54,964 nucleotides of DNA from DAOULY01 sp034414595. Its GTDB lineage: Bacteria; Chloroflexota; Dehalococcoidia; SZUA-161; JAUWZY01. Location of the stretch: NCBI GenBank assembly GCA_034414595.1, contig DAOULY010000005.1:1-54964 (forward strand), written 5' to 3'. Below are positions 34,166-42,932 of the stretch, piece by piece (position 1 is the first letter of the stretch; each line of letters starts with the position of its first letter). The position numbers and the translations under genes were made by a program. The notes under the pieces are model-generated. The model ran no database searches, had not been told where the DNA came from, and was given only the letters and a program-made list of their open reading frames with translations.

Positions 34166-35167
34166 CTATCTCGTAGTTGAATGGTGCTTGATCCAGCCGT
34201 TTTCCCACCATAACTCTCCCCTTTGCTCGCCATGCCCTATTTTGGCTTCAAGGAGAGCGGGGCTGAGCAGGAAGAGAAGCAGCAGAAAAGATGTCAGTAA
34301 CAGGCCGAGGAAACCTTGACTGCCCCAGAGGTTGTGAGCAACCATGGCCATAGCGATCGAGCCTATAGTTAGTAACGCTCCGAACTTTAGCACTCTTTGT
34401 CGCAAACGTATGAAGACTGCAGATGTCACTGCCAGCGCGATAAGGGCTAAGGCCATGGGTATATCTGACAGGTGAAGTGCTGTCATGCTTCCTTGAAACA
34501 GGCCACCAGCCTGCTCCAAGCTCAAAAGCCATCCCCCCACGACTGGCAGCGGGACGAGCATCAAAGAAGCCAGGACCCAATCTCTTCGCGCCACTCTAAT
34601 GGTTGTGCGAACAATAACCCAGATTGAAAACACAAACAGAGCGCAGATCAGTAGCAATACCAAGATATTGGGATAGGGTTCGTTTCCCCACAAAATGAAG
34701 GATGCAGTCTGTACCACAGTGGTTCGAGAGACATATCCCGCGATCAAAAGGGGAGCGAGGGAATAGCCAACCCAGGGATAAAGCCAACTTGGCTTACCAT
34801 GCCACCACCCGTACAAAGTCACACAGACAATTGAGGCAAATGCGATTGGTGCCAAGAGGTAATGGTGCCAAAGGTGAGCGAAAAACAGACCAGCAATGAT
34901 AAGATGGGGCAAGGAGGCTATGGCTGCCTCCGTCCAGCTACCCTTGCTATGTGCCTCGTACATCCGCCGGGCGATCACCCTCGGCCGCCCGCAGGACTCA
35001 ATGGCAACCTTAGCTGAGTCTTCCTCGGAAAGGCCAGTCTCCTGCAACTCGCCTATCTTTTCTTGGAAATAGCTATATAGGTCTCTTATGATCCACCTTT
35101 CAGTAGCTGGATCCAAGTAAAGGTGCGATTTAACATCTTCTAAGTAACTTCTGATCTCAGGCAGCAT
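34166..35167 (-). CDS. Multi-spanning membrane protein with HAAS/DUF1700-type N-terminus
   Basis: A 333-residue protein. The first 75 residues are a soluble helical domain (EIRSYLEDVKSHLYLDP, then AIESCGRPRVIARRMYEA) of the HAAS/DUF1700 kind, followed by about eight membrane helices. Such proteins are commonly co-transcribed with PadR regulators, as here (18 bp after the PadR gene). They are thought to sense or transport at the membrane; the ligand is unknown. Confidence 0.82.
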   Translation of the reverse strand: MLPEIRSYLEDVKSHLYLDPATERWIIRDLYSYFQEKIGELQETGLSEEDSAKVAIESCGRPRVIARRMYEAHSKGSWTEAAIASLPHLIIAGLFFAHLWHHYLLAPIAFASIVCVTLYGWWHGKPSWLYPWVGYSLAPLLIAGYVSRTTVVQTASFILWGNEPYPNILVLLLICALFVFSIWVIVRTTIRVARRDWVLASLMLVPLPVVGGWLLSLEQAGGLFQGSMTALHLSDIPMALALIALAVTSAVFIRLRQRVLKFGALLTIGSIAMAMVAHNLWGSQGFLGLLLTSFLLLLFLLSPALLEAKIGHGEQRGELWWENGWIKHHSTTR

Positions 35168-35185
35168 TATTCTAACCCTGGGGAC

Positions 35186-35539
35186 CTATGCTTTTGTCGG
35201 CTTGAAGATGAGATTCACTGCTGTGGAAAAGCCCTGCCAGGCACCCATTTTATCTTTCAGTACTTGCTTGCCTTTTTCCGTTATGCGGTAGTACCGTCTT
35301 TCCTGCCCATTTGGGAGCTCTTGCCATTCGCCTTGGATTAGCCCTTCTTTTTCTAATCTATGGAGCGCAGGATAGACCGTGCCCTCCTTAAACTGAAAGT
35401 ATCCCTCGCTCCTTCTTTCTATCTCCTTTATAAGCCGGTAGCCATAGGTATACTGCTCTTCCATTATCAGGTAAAGCAGTAAGCAATCGGTATTACCGCG
35501 GAGTAAGTCTGGTGCGTATTTAGATGAGCTATCAGTCAT
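35186..35539 (-). CDS. PadR-family transcriptional regulator
   Basis: A 117-residue winged-helix protein with the PadR pattern: LLLYLIMEEQYTYGYRLIKEIE, FKEGTVYPALHRLEKEGLI and the wing with RRYYRITEKGKQVL, plus a short C-terminal helix for dimerisation. It forms an operon with the membrane protein at 34166 and probably represses its own promoter, the common PadR habit. Confidence 0.93.
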   Translation of the reverse strand: MTDSSSKYAPDLLRGNTDCLLLYLIMEEQYTYGYRLIKEIERRSEGYFQFKEGTVYPALHRLEKEGLIQGEWQELPNGQERRYYRITEKGKQVLKDKMGAWQGFSTAVNLIFKPTKA

Positions 35540-35566
35540 GACTAATACCTCGCCTTGCTATGCTCA

Positions 35567-35595
35567 AATATAGCAGTGCATCCTGCTGATGTCAA
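35567..35595 (-). promoter_or_regulatory. Promoter of the PadR operon
   Basis: On the minus strand TTGACA (35595-35590) and TATATT (35572-35567) are 17 bp apart, about 28 bp before the ATG at 35539. A strong sigma70-type promoter, as expected for a gene controlled by its own repressor. Confidence 0.72.
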
Positions 35596-35849
35596 ATCAT
35601 ACGTGACCTATTGTTGTCTTACTCTTGCTCAGGGGCAGCGTGTTTACATAACACTATCTGGAGGGGGCTATCTCACTCAACCAACAGTCCTTCACTTTGT
35701 CAGGAATCGTAGAGCCCTCGCAGTAACATTCCGGTGCGGCTATGTCAGGTTGCTGATGAACCGGGGCATGGCCACTACCAGACCGGATAACCGATTTTAG
35801 CGAGCCCAAAGGTAGTTGTAGCACATCTTTTGCCGTTTGCTCTTGCCCC
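35596..35849. other. Intergenic region upstream of the PadR promoter
   Basis: About 250 bp between the PadR promoter and the end of the Tm-1-like gene. No gene, terminator hairpin or repeat was recognised. Confidence 0.45.
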
Positions 35850-37091
35850 TCAGGACTGGAATTTGCCTTTCATCATGTCATCGAGAAGGACCACTGCCTG
35901 CTCCGAGAATTCAGGGTCATTGATATGCATATCGAGCTCAATGACCTTGACCTTTGGCTCTATATGCCTCTTTAGCGCTTCGGCAAATGCCTTGCGCCCC
36001 TCTGGATTGTAGAACATGTTCCCTGGCCTGTCCCATTCAGAAAAGCCTCTGGTCGGGATCAGCATTGCTGTCGGTCCGGTCATCTTGTTGAGCTTCTGAG
36101 CCATAGCCTTGCCCGCTGCAGCCATCTCCTCTTTGCTCGCTCTCGTATTACTTATAGCCGTTCCGGCTGCGGTACGGCGCCAGATGTCTCTATTTTTGAA
36201 CCTCGGGGGAAGTGGCCCGAGCGATTCCACCCAGGAAATGACCTCGGCAAGCCCAGTGGAAAAGACCTGAGGGACTCCTCTTCTTATTCCCGCGTCGAAC
36301 ATCATCGGCCCATGGTGTCCGCCACATACCGCATTGGTGAAGCAAAAACCTGCGGCAAAATCCAGGGTTCCTGCGATTAGGCCCTGGTCGACAAAATCCT
36401 CCGAAGTGGTTCCCATTACCGGCTCGAATACAATAACGTCATACCCTTTTTGCTCTAAAAGTGGCTTAGCCAATACCGCCTGCTTACATACCATCGTGCC
36501 GAAAGTAATGATGCTGATCAGAGGTCTCTCAGAAGGCCCTTTCTTTTCATGTGTCTCAACCATCCCGGAAATAGACCCGGCTGCATTCTGGAGTATGGTT
36601 TTTGTTACATTATCGACGCCCCAAAGATCGGCCACCGTTGGCATTATGGTCACATCACTGCTTCTCATCTCAGGACCGAAAACGGGAGAGAAAGGGCTAA
36701 AACCTATCACAGAAACCATGAGCTTGGGCAGCCAGAGTGGCAAACTCTTCATCGCCGTAAGCCCCAGTGTTGTCCCAGTTACGCCACCGATGGCGATTAT
36801 GCCATCCAGCTTGCCTTCAGAGTACAGTTGCTGAGCTATTCTCGAGCACCCTTCTGCCATCACCTCTACTGGTTTCATTATATCACCGAGGGCGAGCAGC
36901 TCCTTCAGGTTTGTGCCCACAGCTTCCGCTACCTCCTCACGGCTGATATCAGGCTGAAATAGAGGCTCGCCCAACATGCCATTATCAATTATGATTGTCT
37001 TGTGTCCTCTTCTTTCTATCAGCTCCTTAACATATTTGCTCTCTTCCCCTTTGGTATCCAAGGTGCCGACAATAACTATGGTCTTGGCCAT
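35850..37091 (-). CDS. Tm-1-like ATP-binding (UPF0261) protein, copy 2
   Basis: A 413-residue protein of the Tm-1/UPF0261 group. The N-terminal nucleotide-binding half begins MAKTIVIVGTLDTKGEE and contains the glycine-rich IAIGGVTGTTLG; the second half holds the FCFTNAVCGGHHGPMMFDAG metal/active-site-like segment and the C-terminal TRGFSEWDRPG motif. Length is typical. It is a tandem duplicate of the next gene upstream (37101-38330), 9 bp away. Function in bacteria is not settled; related proteins are studied as ATP-dependent enzymes or virus-resistance factors in plants. Confidence 0.88.
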   Translation of the reverse strand: MAKTIVIVGTLDTKGEESKYVKELIERRGHKTIIIDNGMLGEPLFQPDISREEVAEAVGTNLKELLALGDIMKPVEVMAEGCSRIAQQLYSEGKLDGIIAIGGVTGTTLGLTAMKSLPLWLPKLMVSVIGFSPFSPVFGPEMRSSDVTIMPTVADLWGVDNVTKTILQNAAGSISGMVETHEKKGPSERPLISIITFGTMVCKQAVLAKPLLEQKGYDVIVFEPVMGTTSEDFVDQGLIAGTLDFAAGFCFTNAVCGGHHGPMMFDAGIRRGVPQVFSTGLAEVISWVESLGPLPPRFKNRDIWRRTAAGTAISNTRASKEEMAAAGKAMAQKLNKMTGPTAMLIPTRGFSEWDRPGNMFYNPEGRKAFAEALKRHIEPKVKVIELDMHINDPEFSEQAVVLLDDMMKGKFQS

Positions 37092-37100
37092 TTAACCCCC

Positions 37101-38330
37101 TCAGGACTGGAATTTGCATTTCATCATGTCATCGAGAAGGGCAACCGCCTGCTCCGAGAATTCAGGGTCGTTGATATGCATATCGAGCTCAATGACCTTG
37201 ACCTTTGGCTCTATATGCTTCTTTAGCGCTTCGGCAAATGCCTTGCGCCCCCCTGGGTTATAGAATATGTTCCCTGGCCTATCCCATTCAGAAAATCCTC
37301 TGGTCGGGATCATCATTGCTGTTGGCCCGGTCATCTCGTTGAGCTTCTGAGCCATAGCCTTGCCCGATGTAGCCATTTCCTCTTTGCTTGCTCTTACATC
37401 CATGCATGTTGCGACACGACGATATCTCTTTCTATTTGCTAACCTTGAGGGGAGTGGTCCGAGCGAGTCCGACCAGGCAATGAGCTCAGCACCACCTGGG
37501 GAGAAGACCTGAGGGATCCCTTTTCTTATTCCCGCCTCGAACATCATCGGCCCATGGTGTCCGCCACATACTTCATTGGTGAAGCAAAAACCTGCCACGA
37601 AATCCATGGTTCCTGCAATTAAGCCTTGGTCGACAAGATCCTCAAAAGCGATTTGTGTCGGCTCGAGTATGATAACATCAAACCCTTTTCGCTCTAAAAG
37701 TGGCTTAGCCCATAACGCTTGCTTACATATCACTGTGCCGAAAGTAATCATGGCGATAAGCTTTCTCTCGGATGGCCCTTTCTTTTCATGCATCTCAACC
37801 ATCCCGGTAATAGCCCCGGCTGCATTCTGTAGTATGGTTTTAGTTACGTTATCGATGCCCCAGAAATCGGCCACTGTCGACATTAGGGTCAGGTCTTTGA
37901 TTCTCATTTCAGGACCGAAAACGGGAGAGAAAGGGCTAAAACCTATCACAGAAACCATGAGCTTGGGCAGCCAGAGCGGCAAACTCTTCATCGCCGTGAG
38001 CCCCAGCGTTGTCCCGAATATGCCACCGATGGCGATTATACCATCCATTTTACCCTGCGAGTACAGTTGCTCAACTACACTCGAGCACCCAGCTGCCATC
38101 ACCGCTACTGGCTTCGCTTCGTCATCTAGCGCTATAACTTCTCTAAAATTTGTTCCAGCAGCTTCCGCCACCTCTTCACGCCTGATATCAGGCTGAAATA
38201 GAGGCTCGCCTGAAATGCTACCATCGATGACAATTGTCTTGTGCCCTCTTCCCTGTATCAGTTCCCTGACATATCTAATCTCTTCCCCTTTGGTATCTAA
38301 GGTGCCAATAATGACTATCGTCTTCGCCAT
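37101..38330 (-). CDS. Tm-1-like ATP-binding (UPF0261) protein, copy 1
   Basis: A 409-residue paralogue of the preceding entry, very similar over its full length at both protein and DNA level, most of all in the first third and the C-terminus. The ATG at 38330 has a GGAGG site; the frame extends 7 codons further without support. Differences cluster in the middle (residues 225-330), so the two copies may differ in ligand. Both keep GTLDTKGEE, the GTTLG loop and CGGHHGPM. Confidence 0.88.
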   Translation of the reverse strand: MAKTIVIIGTLDTKGEEIRYVRELIQGRGHKTIVIDGSISGEPLFQPDIRREEVAEAAGTNFREVIALDDEAKPVAVMAAGCSSVVEQLYSQGKMDGIIAIGGIFGTTLGLTAMKSLPLWLPKLMVSVIGFSPFSPVFGPEMRIKDLTLMSTVADFWGIDNVTKTILQNAAGAITGMVEMHEKKGPSERKLIAMITFGTVICKQALWAKPLLERKGFDVIILEPTQIAFEDLVDQGLIAGTMDFVAGFCFTNEVCGGHHGPMMFEAGIRKGIPQVFSPGGAELIAWSDSLGPLPSRLANRKRYRRVATCMDVRASKEEMATSGKAMAQKLNEMTGPTAMMIPTRGFSEWDRPGNIFYNPGGRKAFAEALKKHIEPKVKVIELDMHINDPEFSEQAVALLDDMMKCKFQS

Positions 38331-39055
38331 TTCCGACCTCCGGAACGACATTCTCGATCCAACTTCTCCTCAAACCTATGAGCAACGTTTCAGAGTTACC
38401 TATCCAAGCTTAGCCTTAATGCGGGCAGGCGCATTATCTTCTACATGGCGGTGTTTATTGTGATGAGGCACCATGTCTTCCAAACTTCGCTACAATATTT
38501 TCAGCAACGTTTAGATCAACATGCTCATTCACTGCAGTCCCGGCGGTGGTGTGGGGGGCGAAAATACAGCAAGAGTCGACCATTCCCTTAACTAACACGT
38601 GGGGTAATGTCTTGCAAATCTACTTTCGCCCCTGTGATTACGTCTGTTTTGTATAGCAGAACTCTCCTCAGGCTTCATTGTTACTCTATATCCTACACTC
38701 TCCTCGTCTCCGTTGCAATGCACTCTTAGCACTAAAATGTGGGTTGGAGCCTAATCGTATGTCGTCTGTAAGAGACCGAGCCACTGGCATGCCTTAAAGC
38801 AAGTCCCGACGGGTGTCCTCGCCTAAGAGTATCAGGCGGCTTTCTCTCACTGAACGGAGAGATTGTTCTGGGCTACCTCGAACTTGGCTATCGACCATCC
38901 ACTCCTGAGGCAATAATGCCTGTGATCACACCCGCAACTCTAGCTTAAAGGTGGTATAATTGTTCGGGGCAGTCAGAGAAGGTAAAAAGGTATTCGTCGA
39001 ATAGACCTGCGGCGGTTTATACACCCTAGGAAATCTTTGAGTAAGGAGCACTGAG
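38331..39055. other. Long intergenic region with one dispersed repeat copy
   Basis: 725 bp with no supported gene. It holds a copy of the TATGTCGT repeat at 38758, an inverted repeat GGGGCGAAA/TTTCGCCCC with arms near 38556 and 38625, and a perfect TATAAT at 38955-38960 that may serve the small membrane protein at 39056. Confidence 0.45.
38758..38790 (+). repeat. Dispersed repeat TATGTCGT, copy 2
   Basis: Begins TATGTCGTCTGTAAGAG and keeps a later CCACTGG-like part. This is the least conserved copy. Confidence 0.4.
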
Positions 39056-39250
39056 ATGGGATATTTCAGAATACTGGCCGCTATTCCTGGCTTCTTCCTG
39101 AGTTCATTTTTCCTGATGCTCCTCTGGGGGGTGATTTCACCTGAATTCGGGATAGTCACCGTCAGTTATACCATGGCTATGCTGATTACCATTACCCTCT
39201 GGCTGGCGGTTGCCCCCCTGGCGGCGGTCGGCCGGAGGAATCGTCACTGA
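39056..39250 (+). CDS. Small two-helix membrane protein
   Basis: A 64-residue protein with two membrane helices (about 5-27 and 35-57) and a basic end (GRRNRH). AAGGAG precedes the ATG by 7 nt, and a TATAAT lies about 95 bp upstream, so expression is credible. I do not recognise a function. Its 3' end overlaps that of the radical SAM gene by 7 bp (convergent). Confidence 0.7.
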   Translation: MGYFRILAAIPGFFLSSFFLMLLWGVISPEFGIVTVSYTMAMLITITLWLAVAPLAAVGRRNRH

Positions 39251-40365
39251 TGAAGTAAAGACTGTACCCATTCACGTTCCACCCAAAGGGCACAGCCGCC
39301 TTCTGCTTCGCTCAGCTGTCCATGGTTTTCACGGATTCTCTTCAGAAACTCAGATTGTAAAGCGTCCTTGAGGGACATATTCCTCAGACTAGAATCAGAA
39401 TATGGCGCAAAAGGACATGGTTCGACGTCACCTACCGCATTGATATGCACAAAGCCTCGTCCGGCGGACAGGCAACCACCAATTTCTTCTTCATCGCCGG
39501 GAATAGCAACAAAGAGCGCCGGGTACCGCGAACGCAGTGAATTCCTTAAACTTAAGAGACTGCCCCTTTGTTCATCAGTGAGGAGCCAGTCTTCGGTATC
39601 CTCCCTAACTGGTGTATATTCGACAAAAAAGAATAGTTTGCACCCCTGACTGATCAAATTCTTGATGAACCGCTCGTCAGTTACCGTAGCGAAGTTTGTC
39701 CTTGTTACCGTTAATGACACGCTCCAGAATATGCCCTGGCTCTTCAGCTTTTCGACTATTCTCTGCAGTCTCTGATACACACCTTTACCTCTGCGTTCGT
39801 CGGTGTCTGGTTCATAGCCCTCTAGACTGATCACCGGCACAAAATTTCTTTGTTTTTTCAGTCTTTTGACTATTTCTTCATTTATGAGCAAACCGTTGGT
39901 AAACACCAGAAAAGTAATCTCAGGAAAACTCTCGGTAATATCCAAAATCTCCGGGCGAACCAACGGCTCACCCCCGGCAATCATCACAAAGGAAATCCCA
40001 AGTTCTTTAGCTTCGGTAATGATACTTCTCAGTTTAGTCTCATCCATCTCTGACTGGACTGATGGACGCAGGGCCCAGTGATAACAGCCTTTGCAATGAA
40101 GATTACACCTGTTTGTGATACTGAAAATCAGAATTGGTGGCACATGAATCCCTTGCTGCTTCCAGTAAGATCTTATACGAGCTGCCTTCTTCTGCCACTT
40201 TATAGTCCTCAAGAAATGATAAGCTTGTGAAGGATTAGTAAGGGCAACTCGCAAAGCATCTTTAAAAAAAACATTGAGGGCTTCATTAAGGACTTTGCGA
40301 AAGTCAATACCTTCTTCATATTTCACGGTGCCCATTAATGGCTGCGAAGTCTTACCTGTCATCAT
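39244..40365 (-). CDS. Radical SAM protein with C-terminal Cys region
   Basis: A protein of about 373 residues. The cluster motif is CNLHCKGC (IFSITNRCNLHCKGCYHWA) and GGEP is present (MIAGGEPLVRP). The C-terminal part has cysteines in GGCLSAGRGFVHINAVGDVEPCPFAPYS, a SPASM-like pattern that would hold a further cluster. The frame starts at 40401, but TATAAT lies exactly there on the minus strand and a GGTGAGA site precedes the ATG at 40365, so I take the shorter form. Substrate unknown; no peptide precursor or known partner gene is nearby. Confidence 0.82.
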   Translation of the reverse strand: MMTGKTSQPLMGTVKYEEGIDFRKVLNEALNVFFKDALRVALTNPSQAYHFLRTIKWQKKAARIRSYWKQQGIHVPPILIFSITNRCNLHCKGCYHWALRPSVQSEMDETKLRSIITEAKELGISFVMIAGGEPLVRPEILDITESFPEITFLVFTNGLLINEEIVKRLKKQRNFVPVISLEGYEPDTDERRGKGVYQRLQRIVEKLKSQGIFWSVSLTVTRTNFATVTDERFIKNLISQGCKLFFFVEYTPVREDTEDWLLTDEQRGSLLSLRNSLRSRYPALFVAIPGDEEEIGGCLSAGRGFVHINAVGDVEPCPFAPYSDSSLRNMSLKDALQSEFLKRIRENHGQLSEAEGGCALWVEREWVQSLLHQ

Positions 40366-40792
40366 TATTCTCACCTGTCCTGCTGACTTTATTATAGCCA
40401 AAATTTGTATCGAAAGCTAAATCCTCGGCCACGAAAGGCACACTTGTCAATCCAGACTCTCAATGTTTTCGAGCCCAACCTTCTATATTTTAATGAGGTA
40501 ACTATCCCAACCAGACAATGTCTTCTTGCTTCCCCGCAGCATAGATTTGCCTTAGCTGGATATGGCAATACAAAATGGGGCAGAAGTCGATGGGCCAGAT
40601 ATGCGATGAGTTCGAACGGGTGGCTATGCTTTTATAACGCGCTATATTCTCATAGGCGACTCGATTACACGTGTATTTGCCAAGGAACATCTCCTACGGG
40701 CCATCTGGTGAATGGCAGTCGCTGAGGTTTTTGATTCTGAGGTGTTCGTCAGTCCAGGTGGCTAAATACCCGACTTTGTGGACGACATACAG
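40366..40792. other. Intergenic region, promoter of radical SAM gene and repeat copy
   Basis: 427 bp. A perfect TATAAT on the minus strand at about 40396-40391 is the likely -10 of the radical SAM gene. The right end carries copy 3 of the TATGTCGT repeat directly after the regulator stop codon. No gene is supported. Confidence 0.5.
40755..40790 (-). repeat. Dispersed repeat TATGTCGT, copy 3
   Basis: On the minus strand it begins TATGTCGTCCACAAAG and runs to GCCACCTGG. It starts 3 bp after the stop codon of the regulator gene at 40793. Confidence 0.5.
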
Positions 40793-41494
40793 CTACTTGT
40801 TGGGGCTTGTGAACCTGTAACCCACACCTCGTTCGGGGATTAGAATATGTGGGTTGGCGGCGTCGTCGTTTAGCTTTTGCCTTAAGCGAGAGATGTATTT
40901 CTTGAGCAGATAAGGGTCACCGGCGTATTCTGAGCCCCACACCCTCTCGATCAGGGCATGATGTGGGACCACTCTGCCTTCGTTTCTTGCCAGATAGGTC
41001 AACAGATTATATTCGGTGGGGGTCAGCTTCACGGGCTCTCCACGGATAAACACTTCGCGAGTCGTGAAGTTTATGGTCAGATCGTCGCTAATAAGGGAGG
41101 GAAGACGGCCTTCTCTGAGCTCAGACATTCCGGCACGACGGAGCAGTGCCTTCACAGTGGCCAAGAACTCAACGGGGCTGAAGGACTTGTTGATACATTC
41201 ATCAGCGCCTGTTTCCAGAGCTCTCACTCTGCGCATCAGGTCTTCATCCCCGTTGCTGAGAACTATAATGGGCACATTGGAAAAGAGGCGAATCTGACTC
41301 AAAATTTCAAAGGTATCCATGCTGGGCAAATCGAGGTCCAGAATAGCAACATCAGGTGCTTCGGTCTCCACCAGCTCTATCCCCTTGGCGCCCTCAGTGG
41401 CGGAAAGCAAATCAGTCTCTGGCCAGCGTAGCTGGAGGGAGAGGGAAATGCTCTCAACTATTTCCTTGCTTTCCGTAACGACTAAAGCCCTCAT
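40793..41494 (-). CDS. OmpR/PhoB-family response regulator
   Basis: A 233-residue regulator: receiver (about 1-120), then a winged-helix DNA-binding domain (about 135-230; LTPTEYNLLTYLARNEGRVV, LKKYISRLRQKL, GVGYRF). Phosphoacceptor D53 (AILDLDLPS) and the Lys (ECINKSFSP) are present. The usual acidic pair after strand 1 is T7-E8, so one acidic residue is missing. It is a close paralogue of the 1-313 and 50563-51249 regulators and a candidate binder of the 11-bp arrays. No kinase gene is adjacent. Confidence 0.93.
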   Translation of the reverse strand: MRALVVTESKEIVESISLSLQLRWPETDLLSATEGAKGIELVETEAPDVAILDLDLPSMDTFEILSQIRLFSNVPIIVLSNGDEDLMRRVRALETGADECINKSFSPVEFLATVKALLRRAGMSELREGRLPSLISDDLTINFTTREVFIRGEPVKLTPTEYNLLTYLARNEGRVVPHHALIERVWGSEYAGDPYLLKKYISRLRQKLNDDAANPHILIPERGVGYRFTSPNK

Positions 41495-41779
41495 TTAATC
41501 CCCTTGGGTGTATGGTAACTTCCCGCTGTAGCAGGGGATGCTGCCGAAATCTCCTCTCTTCCTTAAGATAAGGCATAGAAGCGCCGCCGAGAATGGTGTC
41601 AGTCCTTCTTTGTCCCTCGGGGTTTTTCCTGATTCTCCTATAGGTGCAGCACCGTGTGAGGTAGGCGTGGTAGATTGTGGACAACAGTGCTGGCACCTGA
41701 TATGATGAAGCGAGCGAGGAGGAGAGGCCCTCTGGACCTGAGCAGGAGACTGCAGCTGTCTCATGACAGGAGAGCGAAT

Positions 41780-42445
41780 ATGCAGACAACGAGAGTACTC
41801 ATAGTGGAGGACGAGGCTCTTTTCAGGGAGTTGTTACGTCGTACTCTGTCCGCAGAATTAGAAATGGAGGTAGTAGCAGTGGCGGAGGACGGTGAGACAG
41901 CAGTTCATCTTGCGAGGGAGACAAACCCCGACGTAGTACTAATGGACATCGAACTCCCGGGAGAGTTGGACGGGATCGAGGCAGCGCTCCAGATCAAGAA
42001 AGAAAGGCCACAAACGGGCATCGTTATCCTGTCTGCACATAATGACCGGCGCTACGTGACAAGCTTGCCTCTCGAGGATAGCCAGGGGTGGGCTTACCTC
42101 CTGAAACAGACGGTGCCAGACTTGGCGGCTGTCGTACGCGCCATCCAGGGGAGCAGGGTGGGCATGTTAGTGCTGGACCCCGCGGTGTTCGCGAACCTGC
42201 GTCCCAGGCAAGACTCTGTGGTGGCGCGGCTGACTCCCAGGCAGCGGGAAGTGTTGGAGCTCCTCGCCCAAGGCTACACCAATAGCGCTATAGCCGAGCG
42301 GCTGACGCTGTCCGAAAAGTCAGTGGAGACCCACATCAACGCCATCTATCACGAACTACATCTCTCTAGCGAGCCGGACATTCACGCTCGCGTCAGGGCC
42401 ACTCTCCTCTACCTGGAGAGCTCCAGAACCGCCAGTGATATGTGA
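41780..42445 (+). CDS. NarL-family response regulator
   Basis: A 221-residue regulator with a receiver (IVEDEALFRELL acidic pair; Asp in VVLMDIELPGELDG) and a C-terminal LuxR helix-turn-helix (LTPRQREVLELLAQGYTNSAIAE, SEKSVETHINAIYHEL). The frame is open 35 codons upstream, but the ATG at 41780 has AGGAGAG and starts the receiver directly. The Lys motif reads YLLKQ, as usual in this family. It is divergent from the OmpR regulator and probably answers to the kinase at 42871-44754. Confidence 0.9.
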   Translation: MQTTRVLIVEDEALFRELLRRTLSAELEMEVVAVAEDGETAVHLARETNPDVVLMDIELPGELDGIEAALQIKKERPQTGIVILSAHNDRRYVTSLPLEDSQGWAYLLKQTVPDLAAVVRAIQGSRVGMLVLDPAVFANLRPRQDSVVARLTPRQREVLELLAQGYTNSAIAERLTLSEKSVETHINAIYHELHLSSEPDIHARVRATLLYLESSRTASDM

Positions 42446-42569
42446 GGAGAATTACGGGGTTAGCACTATCGCATTTTCCTTGCTAGCACTGTGGTATCTG
42501 CCCTCAAAGGCAGCTACTCTGGTAATTGATGAGGAGATCACGAACCATAGCGAAGTGAAGGTATGCGGC

Positions 42570-42932
42570 GTGTACCGGGTTATTGTGGCTGATGATGCTC
42601 CCGAGTTCCGCAGTTGGGTTCGGTCACTGTTGGAAGGCAGCGAAGAGTTCCAAGTAGTGGGCGAGGCCAGCACCGGCACGGAAGCCATTAGCCTCGTCGT
42701 GTCCCTGGTGCCGGACCTGGTGATCACAGACATGTATATGCCCGAGCCGGATGGCCTGGAAGTGGCTCGATATGTTCAGCACCACTTCAGCAGCATCAAA
42801 GCAATACTTGTCAGTGTGCATGAGGATAGTGTCTATGAGAGACTGGCCAGGGATGAGGGCGCGCTGGCCTTCATTCCAAAGGCGAGGCTCTCTCTGAATG
42901 CTTTGCGCCAGAGCTTGCAAGGGGAACATTAG
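42570..42932 (+). CDS. Single-domain receiver (CheY-like)
   Basis: About 120 residues covering only a receiver: acidic pair in VIVADDAPEF, phosphoacceptor in LVITDMYMPEPDG, Thr/Ser position in ILVSVHED, Lys in FIPKARL. There is no output domain. The frame starts at 42435 but the first 45 residues lie outside the fold; GTG at 42570 with AAGG 8 nt upstream is my choice. Its 3' end overlaps the convergent kinase gene by 62 bp. It could act as a phosphate relay or sink for that kinase. Confidence 0.78.
   Translation: MYRVIVADDAPEFRSWVRSLLEGSEEFQVVGEASTGTEAISLVVSLVPDLVITDMYMPEPDGLEVARYVQHHFSSIKAILVSVHEDSVYERLARDEGALAFIPKARLSLNALRQSLQGEH

Noticed and set aside
38926..39159. Minus-strand frame of 77 codons
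   Set aside because: It is opposite the better-supported small membrane protein at 39056 and has no ribosome site or family features.
40405..40725. 106-codon plus-strand frame before the OmpR regulator
   Set aside because: The composition is unlike a protein, no ribosome site is present, and the region contains the radical SAM promoter.
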